Source: Willaertia magna
Taxonomy: Eukaryota > Heterolobosea > Eutetramitea > Acrasida > Naegleriidae
NCBI GenBank assembly: GCA_902984215.1
Contig: CADWAF010004931.1
Location: 1-64,000, forward strand
Length of the DNA stretch: 64,000 nt
Direction: 5' to 3'
Shown here: piece after piece, positions 31,884-42,735 of the stretch
Layout of the letters: each line of letters starts with the position of its first letter
Position numbering within the stretch: the stretch's first letter is position 1
Program-made: the position numbers and the translations under genes
Notes under the pieces: model-generated
The model's database searches: none
What the model saw: the letters and a program-made list of their open reading frames with translations, nothing else
Told to the model about the DNA's origin: nothing

Positions 31884-32588
31884 ATGTCAGCATTTAAAAC
31901 TTTCTTAATTACTGGTTCTTCAAGAGGTATTGGTTTGGAGCTTACTAAACAATTATTAACTAAAAGTGAAGACAGAATTGTCTATGCAACAGCAAGAAAT
32001 CCTTCCAAAGCACCAAAACTCCTAGAGTTAAAGAAACAATTTGGTGATCGTTTACACATTGAAGAATTAGATGTTGAAAGTGAAGAATCTATTAAAAATA
32101 TTGTTCAAAAATTAAATCACGTTAAAATTGATGTCCTAGTAAATAATGCAGGTGCTGCCAACTTTGACAAAATTACAGAATCCACCAAACAAACACTCAA
32201 TAATTTGTTTGGCCTCAATGTTGTTGGACCAGTGCTTATTGCACAACATTTTTATAATGCAAACTTAATTAATAAGGGAGGTCTTGTCATTAATGTATCC
32301 AGTTCTTTAGGTTCAATCTCTCTCCAAGAAGAATATACAACTGTTTATGCTAGCTATAATATTTCAAAGGCTGCCCTCAATATGGCCTCTAAACTTCAAA
32401 GCCTCACCTTTAAGGATGTAAGTGTTTTGGCAGTAAATCCAGGTTGGTTAAAGACAGATATGGGTGGTGCAAATGCAGCATTGGAAGTTGATGTTGGTGT
32501 TGCTGGTATTGTCAAAATTATTGACACTTTCAAGCCAGAACAAAATGGAAAATATCTGTCATATGATGGTGCTGAATTGAGTTGGTAA
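31884..32588 (+). CDS. Short-chain dehydrogenase/reductase (C-factor/sniffer-like)
   Basis: A 234-residue protein from ATG 31884. It has the classical SDR cofactor motif near the start (LITGSSRGIGLEL, TGxxxGIG), VLVNNAGAA, the catalytic serine in VINVSSSLGS, the YxxxK motif YNISKAALNM, and NPGWLKTDMGG after the active site, as in C-factor/sniffer-like carbonyl reductases. It oxidises or reduces a carbonyl/hydroxyl substrate using NAD(P); the substrate cannot be told. The upstream in-frame ATG at 31758 would add 42 residues with no family counterpart, so the internal Met, just ahead of the beta-strand, was chosen. Intronless. Confidence 0.9.
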   Translation: MSAFKTFLITGSSRGIGLELTKQLLTKSEDRIVYATARNPSKAPKLLELKKQFGDRLHIEELDVESEESIKNIVQKLNHVKIDVLVNNAGAANFDKITESTKQTLNNLFGLNVVGPVLIAQHFYNANLINKGGLVINVSSSLGSISLQEEYTTVYASYNISKAALNMASKLQSLTFKDVSVLAVNPGWLKTDMGGANAALEVDVGVAGIVKIIDTFKPEQNGKYLSYDGAELSW

Positions 32589-32694
32589 TCTTTGTACATA
32601 AAAGGTTGTATTAATACGCAATAAACAATTTGTTTAATAACGAGTATTTAAAATGGAATACCTTAGTTGATTGGTAAGAAGTAAAAAAAACAAA

Positions 32695-32752
32695 ATCTAC
32701 AGCACTACAGGTTCCCTAAAAGTCTCCCATCTCAGTACTAATGCAGCCCTAT
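32695..32752 (-). pseudogene. 5S rRNA 3'-half fragment
   Basis: On the minus strand these 58 bases match the last half of the 5S gene at 35755-35872 (CTGAGATGGGAGACTT, then GGAACCTGTAGTGCTGTAGA) with a few substitutions, and the match ends abruptly at about 32752. A run of four T follows the 3' end, as at a Pol III terminator. It lacks the 5' half and cannot give a normal 5S. It shows that 5S copies have moved or been truncated in this region. Confidence 0.85.
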
Positions 32753-32970
32753 GCTGATTAATTAATTAACACTAAATATTTAAATCAAAGTTTTTTATTT
32801 CACTTTCAATTAATAAAATTAGCTTCAACTATCATATTGAAATCAAAAACATTCATTGTAAAACCTATTTAAAGCTTACAAGGCCACCAACAAAAACATT
32901 CAAAAAAAAATACGCAAAAGAGGTTTCTCTCTCTCTTTTCCCAAAAAGACAATAACTACCGAAACAATAA

Positions 32971-34350
32971 ATGACACTATTAGTAAAAGAAGAATTAACA
33001 CAATTAAAAGAAAAATATAATTTAAAAGTAAAATCAATTAAAGGACAATGGCCATTAGAATTTAACTTAAAATACATTCCAGAAATAGATATTAAAGTAG
33101 ATCCATTAATTGATGGATTCATTTTAAAATTTCAAATTACACAAAACTATCCAAATAAAGATAATAATTGTAAATTATTAAATATAGATATTTATAGAAG
33201 TACAGATAAATCTATAACTTGGCCATGTATAATTTTAGATAATATTTTAAATACATGTAAATTACATTTACAAAAAATTATAAAACAATATGATAAACAA
33301 ATTATTTTAAGATTTATGAAATATTTAGAAAATAATATTACAAATATAATTATAAATAATAATTCTGAATTTATTGATAATTATATTACTGAAGGGATTA
33401 ATGGTGGATCTGAAAGAAGATATCAAATTGATTTTACAAAATTTAATAAAAAAATTGAAGAAGAGATTGATGATGATGAGATACCAGAATTAAACTTTTA
33501 TTCATTACAATATCCAAATAAGGAAATTAGTGAAAATAATGGTAAAGATACATTATTATGTTTACAAGGAGTTGAAATGCAAAATATTTCAATGTTTGAA
33601 ATGAAAAGATTATCATTTATTGTGATTTGTGACAGATGTAATTCTGAGAATGATATTAAAGATATTTTAAGAGGTGAAACTAAAAATAGAAATTGTATAA
33701 AATGTTCTAAAGAATTTACAATTGAATTTATACCTTATGGAATGACAAGTGAAAGTTTTGAAGGAAAGAAAGGAAATGAATTAATTGCTGGAATTCCATT
33801 TATTTATTTAATTTTAGAAAATTGTCAATTTTTTAATTTATTATCTAAAAATAATATTATTGAAATTTTATGTTTTAATTGTAGTCATAGTAATGAATTA
33901 AAAGAAATTAAATTAAAATCAGTAAATGAAATGAATTGTTTACATTGTCATCAATCATTATCATTAAAAATACAAAATATACAAAAACGTTTAGTTAGTG
34001 AATATTTAACAATGATTACACATAATAGTGGTTCACAATCACAATTAGATAAGAAAGATGGTAAAAAGAATAAAAAGAAATCTAAATTAATTAAAGGAAT
34101 TACAATTGGTTGTCCATTACCTTTATTTGGTACTTGTTCACATTATAAAAATAGTAAAAGATGGTTTATTTTTGATTGTTGTGGTAAACATTATCCTTGT
34201 GATATTTGTCATGAAAATGCATGTGATATCGCTAAACAATCACCTCAAATGGCAAGGAAAATGATTTGTGGTTATTGTTCTAGAGAACAATCAATTGCTT
34301 ATACTTGTTATTATTGTAAACGAAATTTAACAAAGAAAATGAAATTGTAA
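32971..34350 (+). CDS. CHY-type zinc-finger protein
   Basis: A 459-residue intronless protein. The N-terminal ~110 residues (PLEFNLKYIPEIDIKVDPLI with IDGFILKFQITQNYP) resemble an RWD-like fold. Cysteine pairs in the middle (CDRCNSENDIK, CIKCSKEF, CFNCSHSNEL, CLHCHQSL) suggest two zinc ribbons. The C-terminus is a CHY zinc finger: GTCSHYKNSKRWFIFDCCGKHYPCDICHENACD and ICGYCSREQSIAYTCYYCKRNL, with the CSHY and C-x2-C pattern of the family. CHY fingers occur in ubiquitin ligases and in mitochondrial zinc chaperones; no RING follows here, so the role is open. The lysine-rich stretch near residue 365 separates the parts. Confidence 0.75.
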   Translation: MTLLVKEELTQLKEKYNLKVKSIKGQWPLEFNLKYIPEIDIKVDPLIDGFILKFQITQNYPNKDNNCKLLNIDIYRSTDKSITWPCIILDNILNTCKLHLQKIIKQYDKQIILRFMKYLENNITNIIINNNSEFIDNYITEGINGGSERRYQIDFTKFNKKIEEEIDDDEIPELNFYSLQYPNKEISENNGKDTLLCLQGVEMQNISMFEMKRLSFIVICDRCNSENDIKDILRGETKNRNCIKCSKEFTIEFIPYGMTSESFEGKKGNELIAGIPFIYLILENCQFFNLLSKNNIIEILCFNCSHSNELKEIKLKSVNEMNCLHCHQSLSLKIQNIQKRLVSEYLTMITHNSGSQSQLDKKDGKKNKKKSKLIKGITIGCPLPLFGTCSHYKNSKRWFIFDCCGKHYPCDICHENACDIAKQSPQMARKMICGYCSREQSIAYTCYYCKRNLTKKMKL

Positions 34351-34351
34351 A

Positions 34352-35257
34352 TTATTTACAATTAAATTGAATATCAATTAATTTACATTTTTCGTATTTT
34401 TCATAAAGATTTTGTACAAATGTTTTTAAATTTTTAAATTCTAAATGTTCAAATAATAAATATTGTAATAAATTACTTAATAAATCATGTGAAAATTCAT
34501 TTCCATGTGAAAAACCATACCAATGACTTATTAAAACTTTATACTTTTTATGCAATAAAATACAAAAATTTTCTTTCTTGTTTGTTAATGTTTGTTGTTC
34601 TTGTTGATCAATGTTTTGTTTTCCATTTAATAATCCAATAGTATACCAATCATTAATATTAATGATTTGAGAAAAAGAAACTTGAGCGACAAATGAATCT
34701 GAAACGTCAATATTTGATAAATTATAATTATCGATTTTTTGGTTGTCAGTTATTAAAAAATTGTATTTACGATAAAAATCTTGTAAATATTTACTTTTTT
34801 CTTTCAATTCGTTTAAAACTTTATTGTCCAAACAAAAATCTGAACCATAACCAAAATTTAAAGAAGAAACATTTAAAAATCCCAATTCTTTCAAAATTGC
34901 GTTACCAGCTCCTCTAAGAAAAACTAAAGCAATACGTTTTGATTCAATATATTTTTTTAATTTTAAACAAATTTGATCTGTAAAGTTTTTGGCATATAAC
35001 GTTGTAAATATAATATCATAGTTTTTTAAAATTTTTGCATTTTTCATTTCATGGCAGTTTAATCTATCTACTTTTGAAAGAAAAATCATATTTGATTGAC
35101 AACAAGTTAATTTAAAATCTTTTTTCACAAAACTAGTTAATTTTTCTTCAATACATTTTTCGAAATGTTGTGGTTCACTTTGTCCGGCATAAATAATTAA
35201 AGCGGTTTTAAGTTTAAGATTAAATGAATCAATATTTTCAGCAATTACGTCTACCAT
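34352..35257 (-). CDS. Unrecognised 301-residue protein
   Basis: Intronless, beginning MVDVIAENIDSFNLKLKTALIIYAGQ. It has alternating strands and helices (LKTALIIYAG, KNYDIIFTTLYAKNF, RIALVFLRGAGNAILKEL, and HWYGFSHGNEFSHDLLSNLL at the C-terminus), compatible with a Rossmann- or glutamine-amidotransferase-like fold. I cannot match it to a named family. The motif FLRGAGNAIL, with a glycine turn after a hydrophobic strand, could be a nucleophile or phosphate loop, but no catalytic set is visible. The stop lies next to the stop of the convergent CHY gene (34350/34352). Confidence 0.55.
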   Translation of the reverse strand: MVDVIAENIDSFNLKLKTALIIYAGQSEPQHFEKCIEEKLTSFVKKDFKLTCCQSNMIFLSKVDRLNCHEMKNAKILKNYDIIFTTLYAKNFTDQICLKLKKYIESKRIALVFLRGAGNAILKELGFLNVSSLNFGYGSDFCLDNKVLNELKEKSKYLQDFYRKYNFLITDNQKIDNYNLSNIDVSDSFVAQVSFSQIININDWYTIGLLNGKQNIDQQEQQTLTNKKENFCILLHKKYKVLISHWYGFSHGNEFSHDLLSNLLQYLLFEHLEFKNLKTFVQNLYEKYEKCKLIDIQFNCK

Positions 35258-35754
35258 TTTTTTTTAACGAAAGAAGAACGCTTTGTGTTCTTTTTGTAAT
35301 AAACAACTCAAATTTTTAAAATTTTGTTGATTATAGATCTTTTGTAAAGTCCCAGCATTTCAAGTTATTAATTTCACTTATTAATAAAAAAGAAAACCAA
35401 TCGGTATGTCAAGTCATCCCCCATACTCCCTTTCGAGAATATGTAGCAATCATCCATGAACGAGGTAATAAAACACCAAAGTGCAACATACTACCAGTTC
35501 TTAACTCATGCTCAGAATAACTGACTACAAAGTCATCATCTTGGTTTAGAGGTTAGTCAAGATTGACTAAAAACTAAGCATTGTACTACTACATAAGTAA
35601 TCCTGTAGGAGTACGGTCGATGAGTTAATTGTTCCAGAATCAATCCCATTACTTATTGTTTTTAAAACTTTCTTGTTTCAAAACCTTTGCTTATGGTTTT
35701 TTCCTTCGTTTACCCTTTCACAATTTTGTTGAACCTAATTAATAAATAAAAAAA

Positions 35755-35872
35755 ATCTACAGCACTACAGGTTCCCGAGAAGTCTCCCATCTCAGTACTA
35801 ATGTAGCCCTACTGTGCTTAACTTCTCAAATCGGACGGGATGAGGTGCTTTCACAGTGGTATGGCCGTAGAT
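35755..35872 (-). rRNA. 5S ribosomal RNA
   Basis: The 118 bases on the minus strand read ATCTACGGCCATACC..., with CACCTCATCCCGTCCGAT, AAGTTAAGCACAGTAGGGC, TTAGTACTGAGATGGGAGAC and the 3' end GCTGTAGAT pairing with the 5' ATCTAC. These are the conserved blocks of eukaryotic 5S rRNA, including the internal Pol III promoter part, and a T-run terminator follows the 3' end. It lies alone in a 768-bp spacer (35258-36025), not in a tandem array; the rest of that spacer shows no gene. This copy keeps the GGCC of helix I/loop A and is probably functional. Confidence 0.95.
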
Positions 35873-36025
35873 GCTCAAACCTTGTTTCAATTGTAAATAA
35901 ATGTAAATTAATTCTTCTGTGGTGTTAGTTGTTAAATTTTCCACATTAAGCTCATTGCTAAACTGTTTCTTTCTTAAAATTATGTTGTTTATAAATTATA
36001 ATCATTCCAACGACTAAATTATATT

Positions 36026-36806
36026 TTACAAATAACTGGACAAATCGTCACCAGTTGACTTCTCAAATGGTTTTTTGTTTTTCTCAAATACTTTTGCTCC
36101 ATTCTTTCCCAAAAGTGTCATCTTATCATCTTCTACCAATAACATTGCCCCTTCACGAATTCCAATAACAGTAGTATCATTTTCTTCATGAAATTCTTCA
36201 ATTCTTTGTTCCCTTGTTTCTCCTTTATGTTTTAATAAACTATAAGTTTCTTCATCTATAAAGTGAGGATTAATTTGAAAAGGAACTAAGGCTAAAGCAT
36301 TAAAACTTGGAGGATAGACAATTGGCATATCATTTGTAGTTCTAATTGATAAACAGGCTACGTTTGTACCTGCGCTTGCTCCCATATACTTTAAAGATTG
36401 TTCAAAAACTCTCTTTCTTATAAGATCAATTAAATCCTTCTCGTATAAAGTCTTTAATAATCGGAAAGTATTTCCTCCACCAATAAATATTCCATCTACT
36501 GATTCAATAACTTCTTTAGGGTTAGTTACTGCAACATTTCTTACATCTTTACAGATGTCAAATTCTTCAAAGGCTTTTAATTATTATCATTGTTATGTTT
36601 TTTAATGCATTTTAGATGTTGTCGGAATAGTTGTTCTTACCTTCTTTTACTTTCTTGTAATATCCTTCAGTGTCGTGTAATGCAAAAGGAACAAATCCAA
36701 CAGATTTACAATCGGAAAAGAATTCTTTACATTGTTTTGCACAGTGTTCTAAATATCTTTCGCCGTGATTTGTGGAATTACTGATTAACAATAATTTTCT
36801 CTTCAT
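36026..36806 (-). CDS. Peptidase E-like (S51) dipeptidase
   Basis: Two exons, 36806-36641 and 36573-36026, with a 67-nt intron (GTAAGA...AAAAG), give 237 residues. The start MKRKLLLISNSTNHGERYL matches the start of peptidase E, then GIFIGGGNTFRLLKTLYEK and the nucleophile motif GASAGTNVACLSIRTTNDMP (catalytic Ser). Later come NPHF and the acidic/histidine segment GETREQRIEEFHEEN, with IGIREGAMLLVEDD near the end. The family cleaves N-terminal aspartyl dipeptides. Length and motif order fit the bacterial enzyme (about 230 residues). An in-frame ATG at 36905 would add 33 residues without family support. Confidence 0.88.
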
Positions 36807-37288
36807 CTTGTCAATTTTTTTAAGATTAAGATTGTTTACAAAAGGTTTAATTTCAACCAAAAGGTTCAAATCAAGATTACAATTTTCAAAATCCAAACTA
36901 TTCACGTGTATTTACACGTTCATTGATTTTGTTTTTTGTAAACAACTTCCTCTGTACCGAAATTCCTTTCTCAATTCTTTTGTGCATGTATGTGTCTGAT
37001 CGTTCTGCCTGTCTATGAATGCGTCTCTAATCATCTTAATTTCCATAAGTTTCATTTGAAAATTAAAAAAAAATATCTTTTAATTAGAAAAGAAATTTTT
37101 TCGAACGGAAATTAAAAAAAAAGAAAAATTTTAATGGTTTAAAAGACTATTAGTATTCTTTTCAAAAAATATAGAAAAATATATTTTTCTCTACTATGAC
37201 TAATCTTAACAACAACAATATTCATCATTATTCTTCTTATCATCATACTTATCCTTTCTTTATTAAATAATTTATTTATTCAAAAATT
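36807..37288. other. Intergenic region before the kelch-kinase gene
   Basis: About 480 bases with no gene. It includes a short inverted CACGTGTATTTACACGT near 36904, A-rich runs from 37060, and CAT/CTT-rich stretches just before the ATG at 37289. Open frames on both strands here are antisense to the peptidase gene or simple sequence. It probably holds promoters of both divergent genes. Confidence 0.45.
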
Positions 37289-40200
37289 ATGGCAAATAAA
37301 AACAATCAATCAAAGAAATCTCAACAATCATCAAATAATAATAATCATAATCAACATCATCATAGATCTAATTCTTCCAATACTGATTTTTCATCTCCTA
37401 GAAGTACTGGTAGTGGTGGAAGTAGTTCATCTTCTTTATCGTCTCCTACTTTTTCAAAACCCATTTCATCATCATCTTCACGTAATAATAATCATTCTTC
37501 AGAATTTACTAAAGGTAAGTTTTTACTTTCCGAAATTTTGTTTTTTCTAATTTGTTTTCTACTTTACTTAAATTTGATTTCTTTTTCCTCTTTTAAAAAT
37601 GATCCTATGTGTTTTACTAATTCAACGAATTACCAAAATCTTCTTTTTGACAATTTCTTCTTTATGAATCTTTTGTTTTTTTAATTTATGAATTATGCAC
37701 TATTACCATAAAACTATAACACTTCTTAATTGATATAATATTAATCTATCATTATATTTCGATCCTCATAAACACACCCTTAATGATGTATCATTAATAT
37801 GACTGACTACCCTTTATGACTCGATGGCCATTTTCCAAAAATTTCAAAAAAAAAAATTTCAAAAAAATTGTGATCGTTTGGGCCCACTTCATTTTTTATC
37901 CCATTACACTTTTCGTGTGTTATTTTTTTTCCATCAAAAAAACCAAACCCATTCGGTTTTGGCATTTGTATGATTGGGTTGTTGAAAATAATTAATACTA
38001 ATAACTTATTAATAATTTCTTAATAATTTTGTTTAAAATTTTTAATAATACAAATTACTTTAGAAGATTATAATACGTGTGGTTTAAATAATAATAATAA
38101 TATGGGACATTCAAGAAGAAATACAGTTGGTCATTCTGGTGGTTCTACTAATAATAATGGTGGAGGACATTCTTCATCTCCTACTAATAATTCATCATCT
38201 AATCATCATCATGGTAGTAGTAATACCACTGGTAATAACCATAATAATCGTAACAATAACAATCAAAACAATGATTCGAATACTAATTTTGGTTCATCTC
38301 CACGTTCTGGAAAATCCAGACAAAAGAATAATCATTCCAAATATGGTACTAGTAGTAATAATTCAACAAAATCAAATAATAATTCTAATACTAATAATCA
38401 ATCGAATGATATGAACCATTTAAATAATAATAATTCATCAACATCAACAACGCACAGTAATAATTCAAATAATTCTTCTCATCATTCTTCATCTAATAGT
38501 GGAGGGAAACGTAATCCTAGGGTGAATGCGTTACCTCCATTAAATACGAATATTTCTAAAAAAACGCCGATAGGGAATCATCATAGTTCAAAGGATAGTT
38601 CATTATCTGTTACGGGTAATGATTCAATGGTGTTAGAATGGTCTACTATACAGGCTAAAGGAACAACGAATACTAAACCTGCACCTAGAGGATTTCATAG
38701 TTGTACTCTTGTAGGAGATAAATTATATATAATAGGTGGGGATAATAGACTAATATTCTTTAAAGATGTTTGTATTTTTGATTTAAGTAAGTATAAGTTT
38801 TTTGTATTGTTTTCTTAATTAATGTAATTAATAGAATCTAAATGTTGGATAAAACTTTCTGAAAAGGCTTACTTACCTGTTCCTAGAACTGGACATACAA
38901 CGGTACTTTTCGGAAATAAACTTTATTTATTTGGCGGGAAGAATATGAATTATTACACATCAGATTTATATATTTTTGATTTATCGACGCATACATGGGA
39001 AAAAGAAGAATTATCAAAAAAGAAAGTAGTACCACGTGCAGCACATTCTTGTTGTGTAATAGATAATAAGATGTATGTGTTTGGTGGAATAACTACATTT
39101 CAAATTGACGGTAAATCAACATCTGATTATTTAGATACTTTAAGTATTTATGATTTTAGTCAAAAGAAATGGAAAAATGTAAAGAAAAAGGGACAATCAC
39201 CAACAGCAAGAGCCGGTCACGCTTGTTGTGTAATTGAAAAAAATATTTACGTATTTGGTGGTAGACAAGGAACTAAATTATTAAATGATTTATATAAATT
39301 TAATATTGACACTGAGAAATGGACTAAAATCAATGCAAAAGGTGAAATACCTTTAACACGTGCCGGACATACAATAACATCTTATAAAGAGAAAATTATT
39401 TTGTTTGGAGGAAGTGATTGGAAAAAGTATTTTTCTGATGTATTTGTATTTGATACCCCAACGAGAACGTGGGTTAAATGTATTTCTAAAGGAATGATAC
39501 CCTTGGGAAGGTTTTGGCATACTGCCGTTTTACATGAAGATAATTTAATAATTTATGGTGGAGGCAATACTGAATTGGTAGATGATATTTGTAATTTAGA
39601 TTTAAAACCTTTAGAACATTTATCTGAGATTGTTGCTTTAACTCCACAACCTTCAGTTTCTCCACTTCCTTTACCTGAATTACCAGCTCCTAAACCTACA
39701 TCAATGATGAAAATCAAAGTTGTTTATAAAGGTGAAATGAGAGTATTTACAAATGTTCCTAGAGATATAAGTTATGAAGAATTAAAGCAATTTATAAGTA
39801 CTCAATATGGATTTAATGTTGTACTTAAATATGTAGAACAATCAGAAGAGAAAGATGAAATTACTATTAAATCAGATGAAGAATTAGCAACAGCAATAGA
39901 AATGTTTGCTGAAGATAATAAAAATTTACGTCTAGACATTTGTAAAGAAGAAGAGGTGTCTCCACACAATTCTACAATAGAAGATACTAAAACCAATATT
40001 CATAGTAGTAATAATAATAGTAGCAGTAACCATAATGACCATAAATCACTTTTACCTATTGGATCATCAGACAATAATCTGTTTGAAAGTTCAGAAGAAA
40101 CACCACTTTTCAAGTGGCAAAAAGGAGAATTCTTAGGACAAGGAGCCTATGGATATGTAGTAAGAGGTTTAAATATTCAAACAGGTGAATTTATGGCTGT

Positions 40201-41551
40201 TAAAATTATTAACATTCCAAGAAATGAAATGGAGAAAACTGTTGCAGAAGTAACAAAAGAAATTAATCTAATGAAAGATTTAAAACATGAAAATATTGTT
40301 AGATATTTAGGTGCTGAATTAAATAGAAGGAAAGGTAAATTGTACATTTATTTAGAACTTGTAGACGGTGGAAGTTTACAAGAAATTCTTAAACATTGTG
40401 GTAAATTACATGAAAGTGTTGTTAGACAATACACAAAACAAATATTGTTTGGATTAAAATATTTACATGACAAGAATATTATTCACAGAGATATTAAAGG
40501 AGCAAATATACTTGTAGATGCAAAGAATGGTACTGTAAAATTAGCTGATTTTGGTCATTCTAAAAGATTGACAGATTTAACACAAAGTGTAAATATAAAA
40601 GGTACTCCAATGTGGATGGCTCCCGAATTGATTAGAGAAAACAAATGTAGTAAAGCATCTGATATATGGAGCTTGGGTTGTGTAATTGTAGAAATGTGTA
40701 CTGGAGATTTACCTTATCCTCAATATTCACATTTAGAACCGCACCAAATTATGATAGCAATTGCAACTGAAAGAAAACCTCCTCCTATACCTGAGGATTT
40801 AACAGAAGAAGGAAAACAATTCTTAAGGAAGTGTTTTGAAATTGATCCTGATTTAAGAGCTACTGTTGATGATTTATTACAAGAACCTTTCTTACGTCCT
40901 CTGCGGCCTGATGAAATTGCTAACTTAAAGACCGTTTCATTTGAAAGTGATTCTGATTCTGAAAGTGACAGTGCAAAGAATAATACCATTTCCTTACCAG
41001 AGGACGATGAAGAGGAAGATGAGGATGAAGAAGATGAAGATTTTGAAGAGGATGACGAAGAAGATATGTTTGAAGATGAAGAAGAGGAGGAAGAAGATGA
41101 AATTACTGATTCAGATGATGAATCAATAACAGCTGAAACTCCTCCCCCTCCTGAAGATAAATCATCAAGAAGTATTTATAAACAATTAGAAAATATTCAA
41201 GCTAATAATCCAGTGTTACCAATGAATCTGAGGGGTCCTCAGAGGGTCAATGGAATAATGTCACCCCCTTCATTAAATCAACCTCATAGAATGAGAGGAG
41301 TTCTTACAGATAATGTTAATAATATTACAACTAATCCAAATTCAAGTAGAACTCCTTTGACCTCTTTTAATCAATTGAATCCATTTACTTTTCAAAACTT
41401 AACGATTGGAAATGTTGGTTCAACAAGACCATCAGCTAATACTACAGCTTCACATGTAACTAATAGTTTAAATATTGGTAGTAGTAGTTCTGCATTGAAA
41501 GCAACAGAAGATGATGTACTTAGTTATTTAATGAAGAAATCAAAAGATTAA
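37289..41551 (+). CDS. Kelch-PB1-protein kinase (MAP3K-like) fusion
   Basis: Three exons, 37289-37514, 38064-38786 and 38835-41551, with introns of 549 and 48 nt, give 1221 residues. The N-terminal ~270 residues are Asn/Ser/His/Gly low complexity. Kelch repeats follow at about 280-590 (PRGFHSCTLVGDKLYIIGGD; PRTGHTTVLFGNKLYLFGGK; ARAGHACCVIEKNIYVFGGR; GRFWHTAVLHEDNLIIYGGG). A PB1 domain is at about 605-690 (MMKIKVVYKGEMRVF, with an acidic DEITIKSDEELATAIE). The kinase domain is at about 741-1005: G-loop GQGAYGYVVRG, Lys in AVKIINI, catalytic HRDIKGANIL, DFGHSKR, GTPMWMAPEL. An acidic tract and an unstructured tail end the protein. PB1 plus an STE-type kinase recalls MEKK/MAP3K regulators. The 549-nt intron is unusually long for this window. 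Confidence 0.88.
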
Positions 41552-41739
41552 TAATCTAATAGTTTGAACTTTTTTTTGGTTTAAGGTAAACATTTTCTAA
41601 AAAGAAGATCAATGTTGACGTGCTAATTGGAATATCCACAACAAATTGGATGGAATTAATAATTGTTATTTAATTCATTAGAAACAATAAATTATTTATT
41701 GTTACACCGGAGATTGCTGTAATTTTCTTTTTACAAAAA

Positions 41740-42705
41740 ATGTCTGCACAAGAAGATAGAGTGGCTACTAAAGACTCTTACATTCTCTTCCACAAAGAAG
41801 AGATAGAGCGAGAATTTTCCAAAATATTTGATTATGAAACATTAATGAAAGATAGATCTAAAATGCACATTATAGATGATGAATATTTTGTCGGTGCCAG
41901 TAACGGTTTTGTAAGAATATTTACAATAAAAGGTAAAAAGTATTGGTTATCACAAGCACAAGTATATCATAGAGCACCTGATTATAAAATACACTTTTCA
42001 ATTCATTATGATGATATTCCAAAAGCTTTTAATATTTTAGCAAAACATTTCTATTTAAAAAAGTGTCAATTTGGAATGAAAGCAGCAATGACAGATATTG
42101 TTTATAATAAAGTTTATCAAGATGAAGATTATGGTTGGCCAGAACATATGAAAGGTAGAGAAATAACTTTATATATTTATCGTTATTATAATCCTAATGA
42201 TTATTACTTTATAAGGGAATATATTGGAAATAATTCATTTATCAAACATTATTTAAATGATAAAAATAGTGAATTTTATAAAAATAATTTATTAGAATAT
42301 GTACATTACAATCCATTCGATCAATATGAATTAACTTTACAAGATGAAGAACCTTTACAATTTTATTGGAATTTTATTAAAGAAGCAGAACAATTACTAG
42401 AAAAGGAAAATATTAGAACTAATGGTTGTGCTCAAGGAGATTTACCATTAGGTGGAAAATATGCAACATTTAGAAATGAAACTTGTATTATTTGTCCAGA
42501 AAAGAGGAAAGATAAGAATGTGAAGGATATTGATAATTTATTTATGTATCCACCAAATGAAACTGGTTGGAATGCTTCTGGAATGGAAGATGCATTATTT
42601 ATTTATTATTCATTAAGACAGTTGAATGATAGGTCATTATATTTTACAATTTATTTTCTTTTTTTATCCATTTTATTATTTTTATTTTTTGTAATGTTAT
42701 TCTAA
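41740..42705 (+). CDS. Unrecognised tail-anchored protein
   Basis: A 321-residue intronless protein ending in one long hydrophobic segment (LYFTIYFLFLSILLFLFFVMLF), so it is probably tail-anchored in a membrane. The soluble part begins MSAQEDRVATKD and has mixed alpha/beta composition with GREITLYIYRYYNPNDYYFI, GDLPLGGKYATFRNE and MYPPNETGWNASGMEDALFI. The YATFRNE and PPNETGWNASG blocks look conserved, but I cannot name the family. It lies between the kelch kinase and the acyltransferase with no obvious link. Confidence 0.6.
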   Translation: MSAQEDRVATKDSYILFHKEEIEREFSKIFDYETLMKDRSKMHIIDDEYFVGASNGFVRIFTIKGKKYWLSQAQVYHRAPDYKIHFSIHYDDIPKAFNILAKHFYLKKCQFGMKAAMTDIVYNKVYQDEDYGWPEHMKGREITLYIYRYYNPNDYYFIREYIGNNSFIKHYLNDKNSEFYKNNLLEYVHYNPFDQYELTLQDEEPLQFYWNFIKEAEQLLEKENIRTNGCAQGDLPLGGKYATFRNETCIICPEKRKDKNVKDIDNLFMYPPNETGWNASGMEDALFIYYSLRQLNDRSLYFTIYFLFLSILLFLFFVMLF

Positions 42706-42735
42706 ATAAATAATGTATTTTAAAATTGTAAAAAA

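Noticed and set aside
32865..33122. 85-codon minus-strand frame with hydrophobic parts
   Set aside because: Antisense of the start of the CHY zinc-finger gene.
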